This document shows, piece after piece, positions 8,411-16,737 of a stretch of DNA of 46,820 bases. The notes below the pieces were generated by a model. It searched no databases. It had not been told where the DNA came from and saw nothing but the letters and a program-made list of their open reading frames with translations. How positions within the stretch are numbered: the stretch's first letter is position 1; every line of letters starts with the position of its first letter. This DNA comes from Gemmataceae bacterium (GTDB lineage: Bacteria > Planctomycetota > Planctomycetia > Gemmatales > Gemmataceae), in the NCBI GenBank assembly GCA_003136315.1, contig PLDW01000441.1, forward strand, positions 447 to 47,266, in the 5' to 3' direction. The translations under genes were made by a program, and so were the position numbers.

Positions 8411-8442
8411 ATTGCCCGTGCAAAACAACCCCACCAGTCGAC

Positions 8443-8473
8443 ACTGGGGGCATCCGCCCCCAGTTCAGTTTTT
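8443..8473 (+). terminator. intrinsic (Rho-independent) terminator
   Basis: A perfect 9-bp stem (ACTGGGGGC at 8443-8451 with GCCCCCAGT at 8456-8464) closes a 4-base ATCC loop. TTCAG and five T residues (8469-8473) follow. It lies 33 bases after the PEP-CTERM-like gene and should end the transcript that starts before the GT2 gene. Confidence 0.85.
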
Positions 8474-8702
8474 CTCGTCCAGCCAGCACTTCTCACCGCG
8501 ATAGAGATTAGAGGATTCATACCCAGTGCCGATCGTTCGGAACGGCGTCTGTGTCCCCTTTGTGAATCCCCTCCCTCCGTACTATCGTAATCATTTGGGA
8601 TACTGCCGCCCGAACGCTTTCCGCAGAATCGACGATGAGTCTCCCTCACGCTTTGGTGTGAATAAGACTTAACGCGACCTCTCCCACCGGCGACACTTAC
8701 GT

Positions 8703-11700
8703 ATGACGCACACGACTCTGAATATTCGGCTCCTGATAGGGTTAGTGGTGACCTCCGTAGCCCTGACCGGGGGCGTCCACTGGCTTCACAGCCAACAGGC
8801 CCGCAAACAGGCCACGGTGCTGAAGGAACAGGCGGAGTTGGCCGAATCCGGCAGCCCCTTAAAAGCCGCTGGTTTCTACCGGCGGTACCTAGTCTTTGCA
8901 CCGCAGGACCATGAGGCACGCGCCCGGATGGGCCTGCTTCTCGCGGGACTCGCCCGGACGCCGAACGACCGGTTCGCTGCCTATCTCGTCCTGGACCAGG
9001 CAATCAATGGCATCCCGGACCGCGACGACATCCGCCGCAAGTGCGTCGAACTCGCACTGGGGTGCGGTCCGGACCTTGCCGCCCAGACCCGCGAGCACCT
9101 CGCTGCGTTGATCCCGGAAACCGAGAACCAGAACGGTGTGCGAGACGGCACCCGCCCGGCCTCCCGACCGCGACCCACGGACCCGGAACTGGGCGAATTG
9201 TACTTGCTCCTTGCCGATTCCTACTTGCTTCAGGCCAATTTCGGGGAGGCCGAACAGCGGCTGCGGCGGGCGACCGAGAAAAAGCCCGATCTGTTCAGTG
9301 CGTATTCCAACCGAGCACTCATCCTCTACCAGCGGCTTCAGCGGGAGAAAGAGGGGGATCAGGTCATCGAAGAGTTGGTGAAATCCCCTGCGGGGCAGAA
9401 CGCCGCCCGGGCTCACCTCGAAGCCGCCCGATACTGGGGGATTACCCGCCGTGATGACCGCCGTCGGAACGCGATCGACCAGGCCAGGGCGATCGCCCCG
9501 GAGGATTTGGAAGTCCAGCTTGCCGTCGCCCGCCTCGCCATCGAACGCGCTGGGGAACTCGCTGCGAAGCCCGATGTCGAGGGGAGCCGGGAAGCCATTG
9601 AGGCAGCTAGAGCCATCCTCCGCCGAGCTGCCGAGTTACACGCAGGGCCGTCCAACACGGAGCCGGCGGTCAACCTCGCCACCCTTCCGGCTGCCGAGCG
9701 ATTTCGTCGCCTCCAGATCGGTGATCTCTTCTCCCTGGCAGTGTCTGTGGAAGTTCGGGCTGGCGACCTGGTCGCCGCGGAGAAGTTGGCCTTGAGGGGA
9801 ACGACCTCGGCCCCGGAGTCCCCCGAAGTGTGGCTCTCCCTGATCGACGTTCAGATCCGTCGGGGGGAGGTTGATCGTGTCGAGGACGAGCTGGCGAAGT
9901 TGGAGCAAGCGGGCTACCCGAAGCAAGCTCTGGATTACCACCGCGCACGGGTGATGGTCCTCAGGGGGGAGTGGCTCCCGGCCGCCCGATTGCTCGACGA
10001 GGCGATCCGTGACCGGGATACGCTTGGCGAACTTTTATACCCTGCGAGACTCCTGGCAGGCAGGTGTTACGAGCACCTGGGCGAACTCGACCGCCGGTTT
10101 GAACATTACCAGGCAGCGACCACCGTAGATCCCCGTGATCCGCTCTGGTTGCAGGCTGTGGAGCGTTATGCCGCAACGCTGACCGCGACGGGGCAGACCT
10201 CGGAAGCGATCCTTGTGTATGAAGGGTTGGCGGCCCGGGCGGCAGGTGCTTACGCTCCTCTTGCCCGGCTTCTGATCGCCACCACCGCGAGCAAACCCGC
10301 CGGGGAGCAGGACTGGCGGATCGCAGCCCAGGCGGTCGCGCGGATTCCTGAGGGGGTGGAGAGCGGTGTGCTCAAGGCTGAACTCGCGGCGGCCAGGGGT
10401 CACCCGGCGGAGGCACGCGAACTCCTGAGAGCGGCAGTCAGTCGGTATCCGAAGGAGTTGAGCCCAGTTCTCGCCCTTGCGATCCTGGCATATCGCGAGA
10501 ACGCACTGACGCAAGCGGCAGAGCAGATCGCCGAGGCGAAACAGAAGTTCGGTGATCGGGTGGAAATCCGGCTCACCGAGGCCACCTTTCTCCCCACTCC
10601 GCTCACTCCGGCCGCAACGGCCACGCTCTCGCGGCTCACCGAAGGGACCGAGAACTGGTCCACCACCGACCGGCGACGACTCCTCCAGTTCGTGGCCGGT
10701 CTTGCGGCTGCCGCTGGCTCTCCGGATCTCGCTGTCCGGCTTTACGACCAGATGATCACAGCCACCCCGAACGACCTTGGGGTTCTCCTCTCGCGGTTCG
10801 ACCTGGCCATCCGCCAACAAGACGAGGCATCCGCCCAGGCCACGTTGGATCGAATCCAAAGCGTGGATGGTCCGACCGGAGCCGGAACCCGCTCGGCCCA
10901 GGCATCACTGCTCATCTGGCAAGTTCAACGCGGCGGCGACCGGAAGAAGCTCATTGATGCGGCTGAACACCTCCAGGCGGTCCAGAACCAGCGACCGTGG
11001 TGGGGACGTGTGATCCTGGCCCAGGCCCTCGTGAGTGATCTCAACAGGGACTTCGCGACGGCAGCCGTGAAGTACAAGGACGCGTTCGAGGCGGGAGAAC
11101 GAAGACCCGAGACCGTCCGCCGGCTTCTCGAACTCTACTACGAACTCCAGCGATACCGGGATGCGGAGGCCCTCCTCCGCCAACTCCCGGCTCAGGACCG
11201 TCTCCTCTCCGGGGACGAGTTGCTGGTGGCAGAACTGTCGGCCCGGTCGGGAAACTTCCCCCGGGCGCTCGAGTTTGCTGCCCGGGCCATTCCGGAGGAT
11301 TCGACCGACCCGAAACGACTGATCTGGCTCGCCCAGCTTCGACGACTGGGTGGACGGCCGAGCGAGGAAGTGGAAAAGCCTCTTCGGCGAGCGGTGGTCG
11401 TGGGAAAGGACCAGCCGGCGGCGTGGGTCGCTCTGGTTCAGTGGCTGGTGGGGGTGGGTCGCAAGCCAGACGCCGAATCCGTCCTGGCTGACGCCGAACG
11501 GAATCTGACTGGGTCGGGGAAAACACTGGCCGTGGCGGAGTGCCGGGATGCACTCGGACAGGTGGAGCTCGCCCGAGGCTCCTTCAATGCTGCGGTCAAA
11601 GAAAACCCGACTGATCTCCCAACGCTCCGGGCGGCCGCCGAGTTCTCCCTCCGCGCGAATGACCTGGAGCAGGTGAGACAACTCTGCCAACGGATTCTCG

Positions 11701-13034
11701 ATCTCCGCAACGTCCCGCCCGACGATCAGCGGTTCGCCTTGGGACTCCTTGTGATTGCCCTCCCGCCCGACGCTCGCCACCGGGTGCTGGAACTGGCCGG
11801 AGTCCTGGAACGCGACGGAATGCCCTTGAAACTCTCGGGGGCCGAATCCCTCTCCCAGTTACGGACCCGCGTCCTGGCGTTCGCTGCTCAGCCGGACCCC
11901 CGCCTGAGACGGGAGGCAATCGGAGCGCTCGAAGCGATCGAGGCCCGCCAGTCGCTTCCACCGAACGAGCAGTTCCTGCTCGCCAGCCTCCACTCGACCA
12001 CGGGGAACTGGCCCGCTGCGAAAGCCCGGCTGGGGAAATTGATCCAGGCCGATCCCAGAAATTTGTACTACGCCGCCTACTACGGGTTCGGGCTGCTGCT
12101 GTACGAGACAGACACCGTCGAGGCTCGACGGTGCCTGGCACTGCTCGAAAAGGCCGAACCGAACGGACGGACGACCGCAGAACTCACGGCCCGGATTCTG
12201 GATGCTGAGGGGAAGCCCGCCGCAGCCGCGGAGGTCGCCCTTCGTCTGGCAGAAATGGACCCGAAGCTGCTCCCCTTCTCGGCGGCCCTACTTGAAGAAC
12301 TCGGACACGTTGAACGGGCCGAGGCCCTGTACCGAAAACTGGCAACCCAGACCAACCCCGACTCGACGCTGATCCTTGCCGGTTTCCTGGGACGGCAAGG
12401 CCGGACAGCCGAGGCAATGGCAACGGCCAGTTTGGTTGCGGACAAGATCCCCGCTCAGGCTGCGGGGATCGGGATCGTGGCCCTGTACGCGGGCACAATC
12501 ACGCCCGACGACATCAGGACGGTACAGAAGTGGATCTCTGCCATTCCGGCCAACGCACAAACCCGGTCGACCATCCTGGAGTTGACCGCTCTCTTACGAA
12601 CAGCCGAAGGGCGGTACCCTGAGGCGATTCAAGCATACCGGGAACTGATCCCACTCCGCCCATCCGATTCTCTTCAGCTCAACAACCTCGCGTACCTTCT
12701 GGCGTCCCACGAGAAGAAATTCGACGAGGCGTTCGCCCTGCTCGATCAGGCCAAAAAATCGACGAGTCAGTGGTCGGTGATTCGGGATACGGAGGCGATG
12801 ATCCTCCTGGAGAAGGGGGAGGCTACCCGTGCAGTTGACATCCTGACAGAGGTGACAAAAGGGTCACCCGAGGGAGTGACATTCTTCCACCTGGCTCTCG
12901 CACACCAAGCGGCCAAAGACCAGTCGGGTTGTGTTGTCGCGATGAAACAGGCGAAGCGGTTAAGGGTTCGACCTGCGAACCTTGTACCGGGGGAACGCGG
13001 CCAACTCAAGGAGTTGTTGAAACTCGTCCCCTGA
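8703..13034 (+). CDS. large membrane-anchored TPR protein
   Basis: A 1443-residue protein with a single N-terminal membrane segment (about residues 9-27, IRLLIGLVVTSVALTGGVHW). A very long helical solenoid of degenerate tetratricopeptide repeats follows. Repeats are visible as alternating A/L/Y patterns such as GSPLKAAGFYRRYLVFAPQD near residue 50 and DSLQLNNLAYLLASHEKKFD near 1325. PEP-CTERM/exosortase loci commonly encode a TPR protein (PrsT-like) that is thought to scaffold assembly or secretion. This one is much longer than the usual 900 or so residues. It is transcribed alone after the terminator at 8443-8473 and faces the minus-strand gene at 13093-13566. The start lacks an obvious Shine-Dalgarno sequence. 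Function as an assembly scaffold is inferred from context. Confidence 0.8.
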   Translation: MTHTTLNIRLLIGLVVTSVALTGGVHWLHSQQARKQATVLKEQAELAESGSPLKAAGFYRRYLVFAPQDHEARARMGLLLAGLARTPNDRFAAYLVLDQAINGIPDRDDIRRKCVELALGCGPDLAAQTREHLAALIPETENQNGVRDGTRPASRPRPTDPELGELYLLLADSYLLQANFGEAEQRLRRATEKKPDLFSAYSNRALILYQRLQREKEGDQVIEELVKSPAGQNAARAHLEAARYWGITRRDDRRRNAIDQARAIAPEDLEVQLAVARLAIERAGELAAKPDVEGSREAIEAARAILRRAAELHAGPSNTEPAVNLATLPAAERFRRLQIGDLFSLAVSVEVRAGDLVAAEKLALRGTTSAPESPEVWLSLIDVQIRRGEVDRVEDELAKLEQAGYPKQALDYHRARVMVLRGEWLPAARLLDEAIRDRDTLGELLYPARLLAGRCYEHLGELDRRFEHYQAATTVDPRDPLWLQAVERYAATLTATGQTSEAILVYEGLAARAAGAYAPLARLLIATTASKPAGEQDWRIAAQAVARIPEGVESGVLKAELAAARGHPAEARELLRAAVSRYPKELSPVLALAILAYRENALTQAAEQIAEAKQKFGDRVEIRLTEATFLPTPLTPAATATLSRLTEGTENWSTTDRRRLLQFVAGLAAAAGSPDLAVRLYDQMITATPNDLGVLLSRFDLAIRQQDEASAQATLDRIQSVDGPTGAGTRSAQASLLIWQVQRGGDRKKLIDAAEHLQAVQNQRPWWGRVILAQALVSDLNRDFATAAVKYKDAFEAGERRPETVRRLLELYYELQRYRDAEALLRQLPAQDRLLSGDELLVAELSARSGNFPRALEFAARAIPEDSTDPKRLIWLAQLRRLGGRPSEEVEKPLRRAVVVGKDQPAAWVALVQWLVGVGRKPDAESVLADAERNLTGSGKTLAVAECRDALGQVELARGSFNAAVKENPTDLPTLRAAAEFSLRANDLEQVRQLCQRILDLRNVPPDDQRFALGLLVIALPPDARHRVLELAGVLERDGMPLKLSGAESLSQLRTRVLAFAAQPDPRLRREAIGALEAIEARQSLPPNEQFLLASLHSTTGNWPAAKARLGKLIQADPRNLYYAAYYGFGLLLYETDTVEARRCLALLEKAEPNGRTTAELTARILDAEGKPAAAAEVALRLAEMDPKLLPFSAALLEELGHVERAEALYRKLATQTNPDSTLILAGFLGRQGRTAEAMATASLVADKIPAQAAGIGIVALYAGTITPDDIRTVQKWISAIPANAQTRSTILELTALLRTAEGRYPEAIQAYRELIPLRPSDSLQLNNLAYLLASHEKKFDEAFALLDQAKKSTSQWSVIRDTEAMILLEKGEATRAVDILTEVTKGSPEGVTFFHLALAHQAAKDQSGCVVAMKQAKRLRVRPANLVPGERGQLKELLKLVP

Positions 13035-13092
13035 GCGTGGCGGCAAAGACAGTGCGATTTCTCATCACTGCAGTCTCAGGGGACGTCTCAGG

Positions 13093-13566
13093 CTACCGCA
13101 GGACACCACCGCCAATTCCCCCGCCGCCGATAGCTCCACCCCCAACCGCCCCGCCACCAATCCCTCCACCGCCGGGGATGCCGCCGCCGCCAAAACCTGC
13201 ACCACCGCCACCACCCCCGGGCCGCCCGCCTCCCCCACCAGCTCCACCTCGTCCGATCGTCAAGAAGTAGCCACGGGTGTTCAAGAACGTCGCCGAGTGC
13301 CCGGTCGCCGGCAGTCCCCCGTTCATCTGGCCACCCTGGGCTCCGTTCTGACCGTTAATCTGTTGTTGAAGCCCCTGGAAGGAGTTCAGGGTGCTGACCT
13401 GAGGTTGAACCAGACCATAGTAGTTCAGATAGGTCGGATTGCCCTGGCGGAGCAGGTTGATGTACGGGCTCACCGGTGGCTGCCCTGGAACCGCGGGCTG
13501 GGCGGAGACCGGTGCAGCCGTGATAAACACTCCGACCATGACGAGAACCGAATAGACTCGGAGCAT
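13093..13566 (-). CDS. glycine-rich secreted protein
   Basis: A 157-residue protein with a signal peptide (MLRVYSVLVMVGVFITAAPV, with likely cleavage at VSA-QP near residue 22). A short conserved-looking part follows: SPYINLLRQGNPTYLNYYGL at 33-52, then VQPQ, and TGHSATFLNTRGYF at 88-101. About 50 residues that are nearly all glycine, with scattered Ile, Ala and Pro, end the protein. I recall similar NYYGLV-containing secreted proteins in Gemmata-type planctomycetes but could not verify that here. It is on the opposite strand to the flanking + operons, just downstream of the exporter gene, and may share its transcript. A surface or matrix role is inferred. The Gly codons make GC-rich shadow frames on the + strand. 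Confidence 0.7.
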   Translation of the reverse strand: MLRVYSVLVMVGVFITAAPVSAQPAVPGQPPVSPYINLLRQGNPTYLNYYGLVQPQVSTLNSFQGLQQQINGQNGAQGGQMNGGLPATGHSATFLNTRGYFLTIGRGGAGGGGGRPGGGGGGAGFGGGGIPGGGGIGGGAVGGGAIGGGGIGGGVLR

Positions 13567-13744
13567 TATTCACCTCTTGAGTTCGCTTCCAGGCGTTTGG
13601 TCCGGCCCACCGGGGCGCTCGATGTGTTCAGTCTACCCGTTCGTTTCCCTGGTGAGCAGAGTTGAGTCAGAAATCGTGGACCCCAACTGCAAGGGCGGAA
13701 GGGGCGAGAGGTATTGCTGCCCCGACCGACCCAAGTGGACAGAC

Positions 13745-14923
13745 TTATGGAGTTGTGGTGGTTGTGGTACCTTTCGGACCAAAGTTCTGCACCACCCCGC
13801 TCCCCAGCAAGGTGAACCCGAACAATCGCTCGATCGGAGCCAGGGCGTAGTTGAGATACGTGGTCGCCGTAATGATCGGCTTCGCCTGAACGTACACCCG
13901 GTCCCCCGGGAACAACTGGTAATTCGTGTCCGTTCTCGCCTCCATCGTGAGCCCAACCCAGTCGACCGGTAGGATCTGGCACATCTTCGCCGGAGACCGG
14001 GCCGGGCGTGCCACCCAGATCCGACGCTTGCTGGCGACCGAGTTAAGGCCGTTCACCTGCCCAATGACGTCGAGAACGGTGTCGTTTCCGGTGACCGGGA
14101 GACGGATGATTGTCTGTCCGGTTCCGCCCTGGTCGTAAATCACGTAAATGATTTTGCTATTGTACGCGATCACATCGACCGACACGACAGGGTTAAGGAG
14201 GTATGCCGAGAGGTGGTTCTCGATGACCTGCCGGGCCTGAAGGGCCGTGAGCCCGACCACCGAGACGAACCCGTACGTCCCCAGACTCACCTTCCCGTCC
14301 GGGCGGACGAGGTGCTCCCCGATGATCTGCTGGAGCGGTCGGGTTCGGGACGGGGCGATGTAGACGGTCGGATCCGCAAGGATCTCTTTCAGTTGCTTCT
14401 CGATCACCCCCTTGGCCTCGTCCGCGGTCAGGCCGGTGATGCTGACCGTTCCGTAACTCCGGCCGAGATTGACCCTCCCTTCTGGTTCGATCACATACTC
14501 TCCGCTGAGTGGCTCGTTCGGAAGGGCACCTTTAGCCTGGATAATCACCGTGTCAAGCGGTTCGAGTCGATAGGGTGGCCGGGGAACCAGTTTCGCAGCG
14601 TTGATGACCAGGACATCCGGGGGCTCAATGACGTAGTCCGGGAGAGAGACCTTGCTAAGTTCGTGGGGCACAAACGGTTCGGGCTGAGCCTTGTGGTGGG
14701 ACAACAGGGGGGCTGCCATCCGGAATCCCGCCGGGGTCACCTCATCACCCCCTCCCCCAGCGACGTTGGCAGTCCGGATCAGGCCGCCACCGATGTCGCC
14801 CGGAAGTGGGGGGAGCGGATTTGGGCAGACCTGACGAGATGGTGTGGCACACCCCCCCACTCCGACGGTCACTGCCGCCACAACACGGGTGATCCACCCG
14901 GATTGGACTACGCTCGTAAGCAT
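13745..14923 (-). CDS. Wza-like polysaccharide export lipoprotein
   Basis: A 392-residue outer-membrane polysaccharide export protein. The N-terminus has a lipoprotein signal with a VGGC lipobox (Cys 25). Two export-type segments lie in tandem: YVIEPPDVLVI at 97-107 with YRLEPLDTVIIQAKG at 118-132, and EYVIEPEGRVNLGRSYGTVS at 142-161. The repeated pattern LVRPDGKVSLGTYGFVSVVG is at 205-224, and an SLBB-like part (YDQGGTGQTIIRLPVTGNDT) begins near 263. The C-terminus ends in Thr repeats. In Wza systems this protein forms the outer-membrane channel that works with a Wzc kinase, and such a kinase is encoded at 16738. It diverges from the exosortase operon across a gap of about 800 bases. The doubled domain is unlike E. 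coli Wza. Confidence 0.88.
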   Translation of the reverse strand: MLTSVVQSGWITRVVAAVTVGVGGCATPSRQVCPNPLPPLPGDIGGGLIRTANVAGGGGDEVTPAGFRMAAPLLSHHKAQPEPFVPHELSKVSLPDYVIEPPDVLVINAAKLVPRPPYRLEPLDTVIIQAKGALPNEPLSGEYVIEPEGRVNLGRSYGTVSITGLTADEAKGVIEKQLKEILADPTVYIAPSRTRPLQQIIGEHLVRPDGKVSLGTYGFVSVVGLTALQARQVIENHLSAYLLNPVVSVDVIAYNSKIIYVIYDQGGTGQTIIRLPVTGNDTVLDVIGQVNGLNSVASKRRIWVARPARSPAKMCQILPVDWVGLTMEARTDTNYQLFPGDRVYVQAKPIITATTYLNYALAPIERLFGFTLLGSGVVQNFGPKGTTTTTTP

Positions 14924-15176
14924 CGGACAGTCCTTCGTCCCAAGGGTGTGCGACAGACGGTCGAACCAGACGGAGGGCGGGGCGGAGTGGGCAACTCGTC
15001 CCCGCTGATGGGATCTGGTATCGGTTGCAAGGACTATGGCGGTTGTGTGAATTTCCGCAAAACAGGCAATTGCCCCGCCTGGGGGAATTCGGGACCCTGC
15101 ATGCCCAGCAAAAGGCCCACCGCAGAGAACGAACCACGAAGAGGCAGGGAGGTGTAAGCAACTCTTTCCAAAAATC

Positions 15177-15206
15177 GACCTCTGTCGGCCGTGGAATCCA
15201 GAGGTC
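15177..15206. repeat. 8-bp inverted repeat, candidate operator
   Basis: GACCTCTG at 15177-15184 is exactly complemented by CAGAGGTC at 15199-15206 with a 14-base spacer. It lies within 260 bases upstream of the minus-strand exporter gene. The half-site size and spacing fit a dimeric regulator. Confidence 0.35.
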
Positions 15207-15339
15207 TGACCAGAGAGATGATGCGGTGATCGGATCGTTCCTGGGAGGGATTTTACCCCGAACTTGCGTGAACTGCGGGATCACGAATGAGACACGGCCT
15301 GAAAGGAGATCAGGGGCCATAAAAACGACACACCACGTC

Positions 15340-15368
15340 TTGACAGCCCAACTTGCCCACTATACCCT
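15340..15368 (+). promoter_or_regulatory. possible sigma-70-type promoter for the exosortase operon
   Basis: TTGACA at 15340-15345 is a perfect -35 box. The AT-rich TATACCCTATAT from 15361 offers a -10 at 15 to 17 bases spacing, though no hexamer there is a full consensus. It would give a leader of about 370 bases before the exosortase start. Confidence 0.35.
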
Positions 15369-15677
15369 ATATCTGAATGAAGGCGAGAATGTCTGGACAG
15401 TCAGTCATTGCCAGGCTGTCCCAGTTAAGGATGACAGTGCTGGGTAGGGGTGGCAAACAAACCGGAATCAACTTCCGACACTCTCAACTCCGCCACATTC
15501 TCACGCTTACGTTCCTTCCAACAGTGCTCGGAGCTGGAAGAGATTGGGAACCTTGAACCCGATTTCTTCGTCGTTATAGAGGACATCCAACCCTACGCGT
15601 GTTCGCGGCCGGGTGTGGAGACGCGGTTTTTTGGCAACCCGTGTCCGTTCCTCCCCCCCGGCCAACGTATTAACCCA

Positions 15678-15713
15678 CAGAAGTCGGAGCCGTTTCCGGC
15701 TCTCCGATTTCTG
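15678..15713 (+). repeat. long stem-loop in the exosortase leader
   Basis: The left arm at 15678-15692 pairs with the right arm at 15696-15713 around a TTT loop. The match is complete apart from one mismatch and a 2-base bulge. No T-tract follows, so it is not a standard terminator. It ends 25 bases before the preferred exosortase start and could control translation or stabilise the transcript. Confidence 0.5.
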
Positions 15714-15738
15714 TCCCTATTTGTGTAGGCAAAGACCG

Positions 15739-16686
15739 TTGTGTGAGTTCACTCAACAACTGCGACCCTTAACCACGAAGCGGGGCGTGTTCTGTATTGC
15801 CGCAGCCGGCTCACTGGTCTGGGCGTACTGGCCCTATTTGGCCGACATGGGATCCCGTTGGATCGGTGATCCTGAATACTCTCACGGACCTCTCGTTATC
15901 CTCTTCGCCGCCTGGCTCCTTCGTTCACGGCGAGGGGTACTTAGGCAGATAGTCTCTGACTCGCGGCTCGGGTTTTGCCTGTTGCTCGTCGCGATTGGCC
16001 TTCGGGCCGTTGGAACACTCCTGTTCCTGAACTACCTGGATGGACTCTCGTTCCTCGTCGCACTGCTTGCCGTGTTCGGATTCGCCGCTGGCCGACCCGG
16101 GGTGCGGTGGGCGGGCCCGGCTGTCGCGTTCCTCGCGTTCATGCTTCCCCTTCCGTTCGCGGTGCAAACCGGGATGAGTGAAGCCCTCCAGGGGGTGGCG
16201 ACCCGGGCGAGTACCTACGTGCTGGTGACGTGCGGCTCGCCGGCCGTCGCCGAAGGGAACACGATCCTGTTGATCAACGATGTGCGTCTTGGAGTGGTCG
16301 AGGCGTGTAGTGGACTTGGGATGCTTTACGCATTCCTGGCAATCGCAGTTGGGACGATCCTTGTCATCCGCTCCCGACCATTATGGATCAAGGTGACGCT
16401 GATCCTGAGCACTCCCATAGTCGCTGTCGCCGTGAACGTTTGCCGGATCGCAACCACGGGGCTCCTTTATCAGGCCGCCGAGGACCGAATTGCCCGAATC
16501 GTATTCCACGATGTGGCCGGGTATTTGATGATGCCGGCTGCACTGGCCATTTTCGCCCTGGAAGTCGTGATTCTCGATCGTCTCGTTCGGACTGTCACTA
16601 TCCCACGGGGTGCCGTTGCCGCCGTCGCGTTCGGCCTCCGACCAGCACCACCGACTGCCGCCGGGGTGACCCCCGCTCCCAGATAG
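15739..16686 (+). CDS. exosortase (transmembrane transpeptidase-like)
   Basis: A polytopic membrane protein of the exosortase/archaeosortase family, which cleaves PEP-CTERM-type tails from secreted proteins. The catalytic triad is visible: Cys in VVEACSGLGML (codon at 16306), Arg in NVCRIATTG and His in IVFHDVAGYLMMP, in the family order C-R-H. The N-terminal SRWIGDPEYSHGPLVILF is also typical. The frame is open back to a GTG at 15613, but those first 42 residues look non-coding and overlap a stem-loop. I therefore prefer TTG 15739 (315 residues, normal family length). GTG 15787 is a further option. It heads an operon with the Wzc-like kinase and the EpsI-like protein. The expected substrate is the PAP-variant protein at 7730. 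Confidence 0.88.
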   Translation: MCEFTQQLRPLTTKRGVFCIAAAGSLVWAYWPYLADMGSRWIGDPEYSHGPLVILFAAWLLRSRRGVLRQIVSDSRLGFCLLLVAIGLRAVGTLLFLNYLDGLSFLVALLAVFGFAAGRPGVRWAGPAVAFLAFMLPLPFAVQTGMSEALQGVATRASTYVLVTCGSPAVAEGNTILLINDVRLGVVEACSGLGMLYAFLAIAVGTILVIRSRPLWIKVTLILSTPIVAVAVNVCRIATTGLLYQAAEDRIARIVFHDVAGYLMMPAALAIFALEVVILDRLVRTVTIPRGAVAAVAFGLRPAPPTAAGVTPAPR

Positions 16687-16737
16687 GCCCATTCGAATCG
16701 GCACGCCATCCCGACTTCGCAACTGGAGTAGCGTCTG

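Larger units (their letters stand above)
14924..15738. promoter_or_regulatory. divergent intergenic region between the export and exosortase genes
   Basis: About 815 bases separate two divergent operons and hold no convincing gene. Several frames are open, but their translations have no domain, no signal peptide and irregular composition. The region contains an 8-bp inverted repeat (15177-15206), a possible sigma-70 promoter (15340-15368), a smaller GGACAG/CTGTCC repeat at 15395-15421 and a strong stem-loop (15678-15713) next to the exosortase start. It is the longest unexplained stretch in the assembly part of the locus, and so the likely control point. Confidence 0.5.

Noticed and set aside
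13034..13093. bidirectional terminator between the convergent TPR and glycine-rich genes
   Set aside because: Only short palindromes such as ACTGCAGT are present, with no stable stem and T-tract.
12929..13270. proline-rich + strand frame
   Set aside because: It is the antisense of the glycine-rich protein, since Gly codons read as Pro on the other strand, and it overlaps the TPR gene end.
15025..15447. 140-codon open frame in the divergent intergenic region
   Set aside because: Translation has no domain, irregular composition and no ribosome site. It overlaps palindromes and a candidate promoter.
15450..15728. 92-codon frame before the exosortase
   Set aside because: Ends inside the strong stem-loop, no recognisable features, and overlaps the doubtful extension of the exosortase frame.
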